Shown one piece after another: positions 1 through 15,000 of a stretch of 64,000 bases of DNA (position 1 is the first letter of the stretch; the number at the start of each line of letters is the position of its first letter). The position numbers were made by a program, and so were the translations under genes. Source of the stretch: Calamus simplicifolius (taxonomy: Eukaryota > Streptophyta > Magnoliopsida > Arecales > Arecaceae); contig UESW01003834.1 of the NCBI GenBank assembly GCA_900491605.1, forward strand, positions 1,058,688 through 1,122,687, given 5' to 3'. Under the pieces are notes generated by a model. It did not search any database. It saw nothing but the letters and a program-made list of their open reading frames with translations, and was not told the origin of the DNA.

Positions 1-3000
1 GACTGCATGACATAAATGCCCCAATCTGTATCAGGATATAAATATTTTGCAACCATGTATCTACCACAATTTCTTTTTCCAAACTTTTCTGTCCATTTAA
101 CCTCAAAATTATACATCAACTAAATGTTTTGCACAAGCAATGTCATAGGAATATTTAGCATAATTTTGACCTTCAATCACTAAATCTTGAACTTTTCTTA
201 CCACATCATTATTCTGAGTGTCCTTTTATCTGCACAATTTAATAAGTTGAAACTATTTGATTAATCACATATATGGACAAAGAGTTCTGTTCTGATCCTT
301 TAAATTATCATTTTTAACAAGGCTACTGCATGATTCCTTTAAGCTCGATCACTTTAAATTACAATTCACACTGTCCCACAACACACTAAAGAAGTTAATT
401 TAGGAGTCAGATCATAGTTAATTTGGGAGCCAGATCATTTACCTAGGGTCCTCAACCACTTTGCGATCCACTTCCTAGATGCTCCCTTATTCTAAATTTA
501 TCTGGGAGATCTGCTTCCCTGACCCAAATCTATACAGGCTCTCACATCTGTGCCTCCTTCACAAGATCAAGGAAGCTACTCTTCACAAGATAGCTGCGCA
601 AAATGAAAATGAAATATGCTCTCTTGAACACAATTACTTTCTCGAGTCATCAATTAATTAAGAGTAAATTGTGAAGGATCATGAATCAAAGCCTTCATGG
701 TGGAAAGTATGATAAATAGAAATTATTTAGAAAATAACAGAAATTTTGTTTATGAAGGTTTGCATAGAGCTTTTTAATTCTCTAATTTGGAAACTCTATG
801 ATAGTTTTTTTAGCTTTTCTCCTTGGAAAACAAGAAATAATTCCATGGATTCAAAAAGCATATAAAAAAGTTATGGAAATTCTACTTACCATTATATCTT
901 TCTTGAAGCTCATCCTAGTACATAAAAAGGTAATTACTATCTTTAGGTAAGCAATATGTAACCTGTTAAAGTAGATAACAATCATTTGATTCAAAAGATA
1001 CAGTACATAACCACTACATCAACAATTTCCAACCTGCAAAATCAATAAGCTAAATCTGTAGACCCTCTTTAGTCTTTAGCAAGGATATCGGTCGTATAAA
1101 TTGAATTAATACCTGATAGATGCTACTGAAATAAGCTCATCGTTCTTCTCCAAGACCACAGTATAGAACCCTTTATTATTCAAACGAGGACAGTTAGACC
1201 TGGCATTCACAGTAGATGTTAAATTTTTCAAGAAAGAATGCTAAAGAAGGCAAGGATATTGGGAGAATTGAACAACAACCGGTAAATTTGAATGCATATT
1301 CATGAAAATCTCACCTTAGAAGAATACTTAATTTGGGAGACAAGTTGTTTTTTCAAACAACCACATGGGAAACAATTATTAATAGAAAACATATACATGA
1401 CGAGATGCACCAGCAAACCCATAAAATTCCAAAAAGCCAACTTTTTAATGTACTGGGAAGATTACAAAAATTGTAAAAGCCGAAAGACTAATATCATAGC
1501 AGCCCGCTCTAGTAATCATGGTGAGTTGACTCAGGCTTCCATCAACAGTCGAGAAAGCCCTTTGTCAAGAGAAATCGGCCAGCTTCCCAAAGTATAATCA
1601 AAAAAGAAAATGGTCTTTTACTTTTATTTATTGCTAGATAAATCATAGAAGATCAAAATGATGGCCGCATCTTGCTGGAAAATGCACAGCTTCTATATAT
1701 TGACAAACCAATAATGAATGATTAATATCGACCCCAAAAAAAACTACAAGGGTTTACGCAATAGCATGTAGATGACTAGAACAACTAGTTAGACTGGATA
1801 GTTCATATTGTCATTGCAGTGTTTCAAGCTAGAATCATAGTATTTCTTATCTACTCTAGTATAAACTTTGGTGCTGATAACATAACTGAAACATTTCTGG
1901 GAGGTAATCTTGAAAAATGCAAATTATATTCATCCTCCTTCCTTAATTATGTTAAAGCTTTCTCTTATCTTAGAAATTCAATAAACATAAAAACAATTAA
2001 CACATAAGTTATAGATACAATTTGTGCCAGCTTTTTAGATTTTGAATTTTCTTTGATTTTTATCTCGCAAAACCTCCATTTGGACTTTCTTTAGTTTACT
2101 CTTCTTTACTTAGTTTTCAACCTAACTCTTGGGTTCTCACCTTGCTGGGGCAATCTCAATTCTGTGCTGCATCGACCAACCATCTCAAAAGGTCATCTTT
2201 GTTCATTATCTGTCAGTTCATTACACTTCTAACTCTATTATTTCTATCATGCACATATTCACCTCAACACCTTCATTTTGTCAAGCTCATGCGCTCTCTG
2301 CAGTGTCCAACATTTTGATCCTAACAAAGCTGGTCTTCTGATGGTCCTGAATTAATCCTAGTTATGCCTAAATTGCCTAAATTTTGTCACAATTGGCGAG
2401 CATATCAAATTCATCCATCTTACTTGGTCCTAAATCAGGAATAAGGCTTCCCTCTATGACTCCATTCCCTCAAATGACAGAACCAGATACCTATCTGGGA
2501 TCCTCTCATCTCTCATTTCCAAATGTAACTACATGTACACCATGCCCTCTAAGGTAGTCCAACTAACGTGCAGATCTTTTTATGCCAATTTAATTTTCAT
2601 CATTCCCCAGTTTCCACCAACCAGAACAAAGATAACTGGAAATAACATTCCCGAATAATTGTTCCATCTTCTTTAACAGTTGATGCATCTCCAACTAGAG
2701 TAGGAGGGTAAGCATAAAAACCTACTATGAAGCTCTCTAGATGTAATAGCATATGTCTTTTCCATATCAATTGCCATGTTTGAAAATAACTCAACCACTC
2801 TAACATTATGCCTGATTGGTCCTTATAATCCTTTAAACTTGTCATAAATCTTTCTATACTTTCAAGTGTGATCCATGGTTTTGACTCAATTTGACTAGTG
2901 CAATTAAGGATTCTCCAATTGAAGTACCAATTTTTAGTCAAGTACCTTCTTTTTGAGAGCACATAACAACATGTCCTTCTGTTGTCTTTAGATAATATCA

Positions 3001-6000
3001 GTGTGCCTTTCCTCCACTTAGATTTGGTCTTTCCTTCAAGATCTTGTTGAAAATATATGTTAACCATAATAACCCAGAGTGCTTGTAGCATAGCCTTTGT
3101 TTTTCATGACACAAGATCATCCATTCTTTATCATTTTGAGGTGAAACACTCGCTGCATGAAGAGCAACTCCAAAAAAAAAAAAAAAAAAAATTGCCATAC
3201 TTCTTTTCTGAAATTGTAATGGTAATCCATTAAAAAGATAGTAATAACAAAGATCTATGAGTCAGTGGATATAAAAAAGGATGAAACCTTCAGTCAAAAG
3301 CTTGCCTTCTATCAGATCCAAGTGCAGGGAGAGGTTTCACAATGCCATTAACACCATGGCACACATAATTACAGTGGATGCTGTCAACTTGAAAAATAGG
3401 ATCTCTAGCTTTCACTGAGTAAAAAATTTCGAGCCATGTATCTCCAGAAACCCAAGGAACTACTGCTAAAATGTTGACAAATTGTGCTGTTGCTATTGCT
3501 TCACCATTCAATAATCCCCCACCATAATCAGTGAAAAAAAAAACTTCTAAGTTCATAATTTCCTCAAATTTTGGAATCCAACAAGGCAGGACTATAGATT
3601 GGTATAAGGGATAAGTTACAAGGCAGGACTATAGATTGGTGTAAGGGATAAGTTACATGACTGCTACGATCTACAAGAATATGATAAATTCAAAAAGCCA
3701 GTGAAAACTATATAAAAAAAAGGATATATTATGGAAGGAAACTAGCAAATAAAAATCAATTGCGCTTAGTATTAATGATAGAATGTAATTCCCAAAAAGT
3801 ATAGGGCATTGTGGTAATTGTGGTACCATGTAATTAGAATTTTTTTTTGAGGGACATGTAATTAGAATTTATAACTGTTCTATTTTTCATCTTTTCTGTT
3901 TCTTCCATTTAGATTATTTAAATAATTTAATGAGTTCCAACATGTCAGTAACCTTGTTGAGAGAAAAACAAGAACTACCATTATGGGCTCAAATAAAATG
4001 AAACTAAAAAGTAGAACTTTGAAAGGAAGAAAAGAGAACCTCACCCCCAGTTGTACAAGACATGAGGGATTATGTCCATGCCCGTTCTTGGATCTACCAT
4101 GGGTAGAAAGCATTCCTCCATAATAGTCAACGCAATTGCCAATTTTAAGTTGCATTCTGCCATCAGCGCAATTTTTGTGCAGACTGAACTTTATGGTCAT
4201 CATGACTACATTTAAGAACCATCCAAGAGAATCCATCATCAATATAGTTTGTCACCCCAATACGAGAACGTAAGCCTAAGTGAACCTGCTAGCACCACCA
4301 AAAAAAAGGCTTCAATTTAAAAAAAAGAAAAATAATAGGAAAAGGTTCTGTAAACCAAAAGTTAGTGATGATGTCATACACTGATAGGTGCATATAGAAA
4401 TGATAAGCACAGAATCATGTGAAATAGGCCAATAGCAAGCTATCAAATAACTTGTGCTGCACCTTGTCCTATATCCCTTTTTTTTTTTTCAATTGTTACA
4501 GGGTTTCCTTCCAAGTATGAAACAAAAACATGGTTCTCTTAGCAAAGGAAAACACTGTGGACCACGAGATACAGTCAGAAGTATGAACATCTTGGTTACA
4601 TCCTAAAATAAAGAGAAACTCTATATCAGCAGAATTCAAGTATAACCACTGGGCAAGAAATATTATCTTCTAGATTCTAGCCTTTGGTGTATCCTGATTG
4701 GAAATATATATAAAAGTTCCAATGCATCCTCTTTATGCTTTCAGTCCTCAAATTGCTCCAAGAAAACAACTGATACTACATCAAGAACAAATCATTAAAC
4801 CAAACCACCTGTAAAGCGTAGACAGTTAGCAAAAAGAACAGTCGTGCTGCCGCTTCTAAAAGATAACATTCATTCACACCATTTCCACCACAACCACCCA
4901 GATCCTTCTAGAGAAAACACCACCTATATGCCCATATGCTCATTTGGCTGATCTAGTTATTTCTTAGATCTAAACAACTGCGACATGGAACGCTCATTTG
5001 GCATGCCTGACTGCAGCATCTGCACGAAAGTGGATCTTGGTAAATGTTTATACACACTATGCCCAATGCATTTGAAAGTTCAAACACTGTTCTTTTAAGT
5101 TTATTTTATTTTTCCTTCTGAAATATTGTATAATGAAATATCCTTGTTTCTGTGGCCAAAGTTTATCAGCATTTCCACCAATGGACCACCAATATCGGTC
5201 TCATTCAAGCTGGCATGATTAAAACAGAGTTGTATTTTCTCAATTTGAGTCACTATATCTATAATTAATCATGACTCAGCTAAATCTAAAATGAAACATG
5301 CATGCATCTGGATTTGAGAAGTATAGTTCAATTTGAGTCATGTTTTCGTTCTTTTTTTTTTGGTCCACAAAACTGAGAAATTTTTTTTTTTTTTAACTAT
5401 CTACCACAATGCATAAAGTAAAAAATTATAAATCTTAACTGAAACATACCTCCTGGCAACTTCGTCTACAAAACCAAGAATCAGATTCCACTTCTCCTTT
5501 ACATGTAATCATTTCCTTTATGCATTTAGCATGATCTGTAATGACAGTGATAAATTATCAAAATCAATAAAAAATCTATCAGTACTTGCAAGAAAACATT
5601 TTAGTATAGCATTATAAGTAACTGACAGACTTGTTTATCAACAAAGTCTGACAAGTCTAAAGGATGGTCAAGATTTATGTCTTTCTGAGGATCAATGGAA
5701 GGAAAGTTTCAAGTGACTGTGGAAAAAGAAATTTAAGATGAAGATGAATTCTTCCCTCCCCAAATAAAAAACTCTGATTGCTAAAAGGAATTTGCTATCT
5801 TCAATATGTCACAACAAAGTAATCTTCATAGCACAATTTTTGCAGTGGAACTACATAGCTGTTTAACACTCATGAATTAAATGAAAAGAAACACATCAAA
5901 ATAAGACACATCTTTGATGAAGAGATTAATCAATCTCAAAGAGAGTCAGTAATCTTCATATCCCACTCATGAACTCGACACATCCCTCTAACGTAACTGC

Positions 6001-9000
6001 TCCCTGATAATCTTTAACCTCTTTGCCACTACAAGTGACATACCACAATGTGCATGAGAGTACTGTTATCATAATTAATAAGTCCTCTCCAAAAGACAGA
6101 GAACCCAGGAGTCCTCAAATAATGTCACACTCCAGACCCAAAAATTGATCTAGGATGACAACCTGCCGCATGCCAAGCATGCAAGGCATCCAGAATCATA
6201 ACACTTAATTCAAGAAAAAGGCAATAACTATATGTCATTCAAGCCAATAACTTATTAGAAGCCATAAATATAAGGTTTGGCTACAAGCCCTATAGACATA
6301 AATCACTGGGGTTACATTAAAATGTGGATCTAATTATTTTAAGAGAAGCTCCATCTACCCCATATTTCCTTCTTCAGTCTTGTGACTCTGAAAAACATTG
6401 TGAGATTTAAATGAGCTCACACTCAATAAGTAAGCCTACTATAATATAATATAAACATTTCAAAACTTTATCAATCAGGTTTCCATGTAAAATACATATA
6501 AAAAGCTTCCAATTTCAAATACAATTGCTATGTTATCAGAACATGCATATCTGCTCAAAGTAATTTGGAAGTTTAGTCATACAATAAATACCAAAATGCA
6601 ATGTAAACAACCCACTGTTTTTATATAATTGCCAATTCTTATGTGTCCCACGGCCCTACCACACCCAACTGTGTATCACTCTTAAATGTTTCCTAAGAGG
6701 AAGGGTCCTGCTACAGCGTTATGCCATACATCATAATCAATCACAATACCCTACAGATGTGTGTCCTTCACATATTCCCCCTGTGAGATGGATCCCGTAT
6801 TTCTTAGTATCAAATCATTTCATATTATTTCACATCATATGAAAACCGCGGCGACACATATAAGTATATTCTCAATTATCATCAACATATGTTGCATGTA
6901 ACACATCATGCATCAACACAAGCATAAGCTTCTCACATATACAGTGGTTTGAATATTATTAACAATTGCATATAATATATCAATAGTACCAATATATTTT
7001 GCAAAGTCAAAATAATCATATTCTTCATCTTTTGCATATTTATAATTCTATTACTTTGCAAAATATTAGCAGTTGCATATAACCATAACAAATAAATGCA
7101 AACTCATGGTACTATTTACTAATTTTGAAATAATCAAATCAAATATCAAAATTTTATTTTTCTCATTTCATAATTTAATACAGCTATAAATCTAAAGATC
7201 TATATATTAAATAATTTATGAAATTATGATAATTGGCTTACTTACCTCAGCACGCTAATTCCAAACTATAAACCAGTTATTTGGACATCTGGGTACCTAC
7301 ACATTATTTTACACAATTAAATCTCTGAAATTGGAATAACAAAGTGTCCCCTAAGCTCTACCCAATCTAATCCAGGGCCTAACTTTGGGCTCAAATATCA
7401 TTAAGAATAACAGTCCAAATGGAAAAATAAAAATTCTCTCAGAAACTAGAATCAAAACTGGTCCATGCAATATTTTCATTTTCCTAATCCTAGCCCAATA
7501 CAAAGCCCAAAAATCAGCTCAAAAAGGGTCTCGCAAGCCGGCCAGCAAGGCCCAAACCAAAACAGGCCCAACCGGGTCTCCCCTGTTACATCTCAAATCT
7601 CCCCCTTCCCTGGTTCGCCCGAACCAGGGGAGGCTCGTGCCGACGGCCAGGGTTGCTGCTGGCCTCTCCCCGGGGAATCCAGCCACCGGCGACCGATCAA
7701 GAGCCGACCGCCGTCACGGCCTTTTCCTTTCTCTCTCTCTCTTTTCTTTTCTCTATCATCTGCGGCTCCTTGCTGAGCTGGTGGCACGGCCGGCCACCAC
7801 CGGCCGACCGAACCCTCACCGAACGCACGCCCGGCACGGTGGGGGTCACCGATCGCCCCCTAGGCCTGGCGAGGCGGTAGCACGCCGCCGGGCCTGAACC
7901 AACGCAGGAGCTGGTTCGGTTCCCATCCAGGAGAAGGCCACTGTGGCCCTCTCCATGGTCTCTCCCACGTCGGTCCCCCACCGGACGTCGCCTTCAGTGC
8001 CGGTGGAGCCGCCAGCCATAGCTCATGCCCGGCAAGGCGACGGACATGCCACCGGGCCTGAACCCAAATCGGATCGTCCGTGGCTCTCTCTCTCTCTCTC
8101 TCTTTCTCTCGCTCGGTTCTCTCTCTATCTCTTTCTCTCTCTCTCTGGCATGGGCAGGGGCTTACCAGCTGAGGATGCGAGTGAGGATAAAGGGCAAGGT
8201 CTGCCAGCATCCTCTTAAGTCAACGAAGAAGGTTCGCGACATCCTTGGTCAAAGGAATCGGGAACCCAATAGTCACGCTGAGATCAGAAATCCAATCGTC
8301 GGTGTCCCCATAATTAATAACCGGGGGTTACATTCTCCCCTCATAAAAATTTCGGCCTCGAAATTGATATACTTCTATAAAATTTGGAATTCAAATATTA
8401 TGTCACAAAATCAACTAAATTTATTCAAGGATCAACAGTCATCTATTCATCATTTACTATATTAGGATGCAAATAATTGGGGATATTTCTTCATTTCTTC
8501 CTCAAGTTTCCAAGTAGCCTCCCTCTCATAATGATTACTCTACTGAACCTTGACATAGGGAATGGTATGCCGTCTCAGAACTTGATCCTTGCGGTCCACA
8601 ATACGCAGAGGATGCTCCTCATATGATAAATCTTTCTTCAACTGTATAGGTTCACACTTTATTACATGGCTGGGTCAGGAATATACTTTCTTAACATAGA
8701 AACATGAAACACATTATGTACTCCAGATAGTATCGGAGGCAGTGCCAGGCTGTAAGCTACCTCTCCCACTCTGCTCAAGATCTCAAATGGTCCAATATAA
8801 TGGACTCAGCTTTCCTCTAATCCCAAATCTTATCACATCTTTGGTTGGTGTACCTTTAAAAAGACATGGTCCCCAACCTGAAATTCCAATTCCCTTCTCC
8901 TGACATCAGCATAGCTCTTCTGCCTGCTCTAAGCTGTACAAAGATGCTCCCTAATCCATTGCACCTTCTCTACTGTCTGCTGAATCAGCTCAGGGCCTAG

Positions 9001-12000
9001 CAATTTTCTTTCTCCCACATCATCCCAATACAAAGAAGATCTGCACCTTCTACCATACATAGCTTCAAATGGAGCCATCTGGATACTAGCCTGGTAACTG
9101 TTATTATATGCAAACTCCACTAAAAATAAGTGATTATCCCATGCTCCACCTAAATCCATCACACAGGCTCGCAACATGTCTTTCAGAATATGTATGGTCC
9201 TCTCTGATTGTCCATCTGACTGAGGATGATAGGTTGTACTGCAGTTTAATTTGGTTCCCATGGTTTTATGAAGACTTTCCAGAACTGAGACACAAACCTG
9301 GTATCCTGATTGATACAATAGATACAGAAACACCATGAAGTCTCACGATTTGCTTAATATACAAACTAGCCAATCTTTCACTAGAGACCCCAACTCTGAA
9401 AAGGTAGGAAAGGTAGGAATGAGCTGATTTTATTAGTCTGTCCATAATAACTTAAACTGCATCATTATTCCTGGAAGTTTTGAGCAGACCAGTCACAAAG
9501 TCCATCGTAACCTTTTCCTATTTCCACCATGGAATCATTAGAGATTGAAGAGGTCCCACAGGCTTTGATGCTCGGCCTTCACTCGCTGACAAACCAAGCA
9601 CTTGGCCACATACTGAGCAATCTCCCTCTTCATACCCTTCCATCAAAAATTTTTCATTAACTCTCTGTACATCTTAGTGCCACCTGGATGCACAGTATAG
9701 GAAGAGTAGTGAGCCTCCTTCAAAATTTCAGCTTTTAGCTCCTCTATGTTTGGCATACAAAGTCCACCTTCAAATTTTAGGGATCCATCCTCCATTATAC
9801 AAAATTCATTCTGAACTCCTGACTGCACAGCTTCTTTAATCCTTTGTAAATTCGGATATTCTTTCTGGAAGGACTTGATCCTTCTACTAGGGTTGGCTGG
9901 AGTACAAGTGCTGCTACAAGCCCATCAGACTACTGTACTCTTAATCCAACCTCCCACCTCTCAAGGTCCCTCAGAATGTGAGGCTAGGAAGTAATCATAG
10001 CAGCTAACTCTAAAGAAGATTTTCTGCTCAAAGCATCAACTACTACATTGGCTTTCTCAGGATGATAATGTAGGTTCAGGTCATAATCTTTCAGTAGTTC
10101 CAACCACCTCCTCTACCTCAAGTTTAGTTCCTTCTGTGTGAAGATGTATTTTAGACTCTTATGATCTATATACATATCACACGATACCCCATATAGATAA
10201 TGTCGCTAAATCTTCAGGGCAAAAACCACAGCAGCCAATTCAAGATCATGAGTAGGGTAATTCTGCTCATAAGGCTTCAGTTGTCTAGAGGCATAGGCTA
10301 TCACCTTCCCGTTATGCATTAGAACGCATCCCAATCCTTTCCAAAAGGCATCAATAAATAGAGTAAATCCTTCAGATTCTGTTGGAAGAACAAGAATGGG
10401 AGCTAACACCAGGCGCTGATTGAACTCCTGAAAACTTTTCTCACACTCCTCTGTCCAGTCAAACTTCACTCGCTTTTGGGTTAAGCGAGTTAGGGGTAGG
10501 GCAAAATGAGAGAAGTCCACAAATTTACGGTAGTACCCGGCTAGCCCCAAGAAGCTTCTAACTTCTGCCACATTGGAAGGTCGACTCTAGCTAATGATAG
10601 CTTCAATCTTTTTTGGGTCCACAGATATGTCGTCTTTGGATATTATATGACCCAAGAAAGATACTTGATCCAACCAAAAATCATACTTCTGCAGCTTGGC
10701 ATAGAGTTTCTTCTCCCGAAGAATATGTAGCACGATTCACAGGTGGTCCTCATGCTCCTTTTGGCTCTTGGAATATATCAAGATATCATCAATGAAAACC
10801 TCCACAAAATGATCCAAATATGGCTTAAAAATTCTGTTCATCAAATCCATGAATGCTGCAGGGGCATTAGTTAACCCAAACGGTATCACCAAGAACTCAT
10901 AGTGGCCATATCTGGTTCTGAATGCTGTCTTAGTACATCCCCTCCTTGACTTTGAGTTGATGGTATCCTGACCTGAGATCAATCTTTGAGAATATCCGGA
11001 ATCCTTGGAGTTGATCGAATAAGTCATCAATCCTTAGCAGAGGTACTTATTTCGCATCGTTACCTTATTAATTTTCTGGTAGTCAATGCAGAGCCGAAGA
11101 CTGCCATCCTTCTTAACAAATAGGACTGGAGCATCCTAAGAAGAAACACTTGGTTTGATAAATCCCCGATATAGGAGCTCCTGCAGCTGATCCTTCGGTT
11201 CCTTTAGCTCAGCTGGGGCCATGCGGTAAGGGGCCTTGGATATAGGTCTAATTCCAGAAACTAGATCAATGGAGAATTCGACTTCCCGGTCTAGGGGCAA
11301 ATCAGTCAATTCATCTGGAAAGACATCAGGAAATTCTCGAGCTACAGGAATATCCTCCAACTTGGTCTCTTCCTGCTGAAGGTCCTTGACTACAGCAAAA
11401 AATCTTTGACAACCATTCATCATATACATTCCAGCCTGCAGCACTGATACGAACACCAAGGCTAGGTATTTCTGATTACCTGTAAAATTGAATTCAGGTT
11501 GACTTGGAATTTTGAAGTTCACAATCTTCCTGAAGCAGTCTACTAAAGCATGATAGGAGGCCAACCAATCCATTCCAATGATAACATCAAAGAACTTCAA
11601 TGGAAGGATGCATATATCTGCATTTAACCTCCTATCCTCCATGTCCATCGATCGAGCAGGATTTGCATACTGTGTCAACCTTCATAATATCTCCATTTGG
11701 AAAAGCAATATGCAACTCTTACTTTAGAGGAACGGGTGTCAATGATGCATTCTTGTCAAGATAGGTGTCAGATATGAAAGAATGCGTGGCACCCGGGTCA
11801 ATTAAAGTTTGAGCATAAGCAGTGCCTACTTTATTCATTCCTGGACATAAGTGTAATTTATTTTAACATCAAAGATTTAACCTAATTTTCTAATCAACTA
11901 TCAATGTATTGCACTAGATAAGAATGTAATACTAGATATAAAATTAAATGGTATACTTGTCACCACAAAATTAGAGACGGCATCATCCTGCTGAGTGAGG

Positions 12001-15000
12001 GGCCCTGGGTCCTCGATGGCTGCTGCTGATGCTGCTAGCTCTTTCCTTGATATGAAGAGGGCTGCTGATCCTTCCGAAAGGAATAGGTGGTCATCTTGTG
12101 ATCTATTTTCCCACATAGGAAGCAGGCACCAGGCAATCTGCGGCAAGGCCTTCCTAGGTGAAAGTTTCCATAGTGAAGGCAACGAGTTTCCCTATTCCAT
12201 TGTCCTGCTGGAGCCTGATGTGTACCTCTCTTTCTGGCCTAGGCTGGGGATTGGCCAGAAATAGGCCCTTTCCTCTTCCTCTACTGCTTTCCAATCTCTC
12301 TGGACTGCATTCATATCCCTCTCAATCACCAAGGCCTTATTTACCACAGCACTGTAAGTGAGAAGCTCAAATGCAGACTGCTTGCCTCAGTCTAGGCTGC
12401 GGTCCCTCAGTGAATCTGATGATCTTGGCCATCTCATTGGTCATTATATTTGGAGCAAACCGGGCCAACCTGGTGAATCCAGCTTCATACTGGGCCACGA
12501 AAAGATTTCTTTTCTCCAGTTTAATAAATTCTGATTCCATCTGTCTCTGCACACTTCTGGGGAAGTATTTATCGAAAAATGCCTCCTTAAACTCTTCCCA
12601 AGTAATAGCCTGTCCACCCCATCACTGCTTCTCAACTAACCATCAATCATAAGCCTCCCCTGAAGAAGATAGGTGGCAAATCTGATCCGCTCCTCCTAAC
12701 TACCATGGGCCGTAAAAGCCTTCTTCATGTCTCGCATCTACCGCTCAGTATCAACAGAGTTGATGGATCCAATGAAAGGGGCAGGGGCAAAACTTTTGAA
12801 GTCAGCAAAGTTGCAACCAACCCCTACCCAGGGTTAAGATGGAGTAGGCTGGGTCAATGGTGCGAATTGAGTAGGTAAGGTTGGCTGAGTTTGTGGAGCA
12901 GAAGGGGCAGGCTGGGTCTGCGGAACAGTAAGGGCAAGCTGAATCTATGGAATAGTAGGAGCAGGCTGAGTCTGCAGAATAGTGGAAGCAGGTTGAGTCT
13001 GTGGAATGGGAGGGGTAGACTGAGTCTACGAAACAGGAGGGGCAAACTGAGTGGACAAAGCCTGCAGGATCTGTTGTTGCATGTCCCGCATCGACTGCGC
13101 CATACCCGAGAGAACATGAAGCATCTCGGTCTGAAGTCGCTAGTGATCAGCCCCGACTTGATTGACAGGGCCAACACCTCCGGTAGCTTCTTAGCCTCCC
13201 TGCTGACCAGCATTACCAACCTGGGAGCCTTCATCATTTTGTTGGCTTCTAGTGCGACGAGCCATTTCTATTTCCTGATAAATTAGTTTTTCATTAATAT
13301 CAGGATAAACTTTAAATTTTAGGCTTTCAAAGCATAATACCTGAAATTCCTTTAAAGTTATAATCGTCTCAATGCCATCCTAGTATTTTGCCTAGAGTGT
13401 TATCATGTATGTGTCCTAAGGTCATAACCTAGGCTCTGATACTACCAAAGCTGTCACGCCCCAGACCTAAAATTGATCTAGGATGACAACCCGCCGCATG
13501 CCAGGCATGCAAGACGTCCAGAATCATAACACTTAATTCAAGAAAAAGGCAATAACTATATGTTATTTAAAGTCAATAACTTATTATAAGCCATAAATAT
13601 AAGGTTTGGGCTACAAGCCCTACAAACATAAATCATTGGAGTTACATCAAAATGTTGGATCTAATTATTTTAAGAGAAGCTCCATCTACCCCATATTTCC
13701 TTCTTGAGTCTTGTGGCTCTGAAAACATTGTGAGATTTAAATGAGCTTACACTCAATAAGTAAGCCTACTATAATATAATATAAGCATTTCAAGATTTAT
13801 CAAATCAGGTTTCCATGTAAAATACATGTAAAAAGCTTTCAATTTCAAATATAATTGCTATGTTATCAGAACATGCATATCATCTGCTCAAAGTAATTTG
13901 GAAGTTTAGTCATACAATAAATACAGAAATATGCAATGTAAACAAACCCATTGTTTTATATAATTATCAATTTTTATGTGTCCCACGGCCCTACTACACC
14001 CGACTGGTGTATCACTCTTAAATATCCCCTAAAAGGAAGGGTCCTGCTGCCATGTTATGCCATACATCACAATCAATCACAACACACCCTACAGATGTGT
14101 GTCCTTCACATATTCCCCTTATGGAGGTGGGTTCCGTATTTTTTGGCATATCACATCATTTCACATTATTTCACATCATATGAGAACCGCGACGACACAT
14201 ATAAGTATATTCTCAATTATCATCATCATATGTTGCATTTTACACATCATGTATCAACACAAGCATAAGCTTCTCACATATCCAGTGGTTTGAACATTAT
14301 TAACAATTGCATATAAATATATCAATAGTACCAATATATTTTGCAAAGTCAAAATAATCATATTCTTCATCTTTTGCATATTTATAATTCCATTACTTTG
14401 CAAAATATTAGCAGTTGCATACAACCATAGCAAATACTCAAATGCATACTCATGGTACTATTTACTAATTTTGAAATAATCAAATCAAATATCAAAATTT
14501 CATTTTTCTCATTTCATAATTTAATACAGCTATAAATCTAAAGATCTATATATTAAATAATTTATGAAATTATGATAATTGGCTTACTTACCTCAGCACG
14601 CTAATCCCAAACTGTAAACCCGTTATTTGGACATCTGGGTACCTACAGCATTATTTTACACAATTAAACCTCTGAAATTGGAATAACAAAGTGTCCCCTA
14701 AGCTCTACCCAATCTAATCCTGGGCCTAACTTTGGGCTCAAATATCATTAAGAATAACAGTCCAAATGGGGAAATAAAAATTTTCCCAAAAACTAGAATC
14801 AAAACTGATCCGGGCCATATTTTCATTTTCCTAATCTCGGCCCAATACAGAGCCCAAAAATCAGCTCAAAGGGTCTCGCGAGCTGGCGCAGCAAGGCCCA
14901 AACCAAAACAGGCCCAACAGGGTCTCCCATGTTACATCTCAAATCTCCCCCTCCCTTGGTTCACCCGAACCAGAGGAGGCTCATGCATCGGTGGGGGTCA

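Larger units (their letters stand above)
1200..4044 (-). other. Intron of the IDM1-like gene
   Basis: This interval lies between two exons of the gene and contains no further exon that I recognise. It holds unrecognised minus-strand frames at 2600-3556 and a 37-bp tandem duplication at 3581-3654. Confidence 0.6.

Noticed and set aside
7385..8218. Several Pro/Arg/Ser-rich ORFs on both strands
   Set aside because: They lie inside the G/C- and CT-rich part of an LTR and recur in the other LTR with frame changes.
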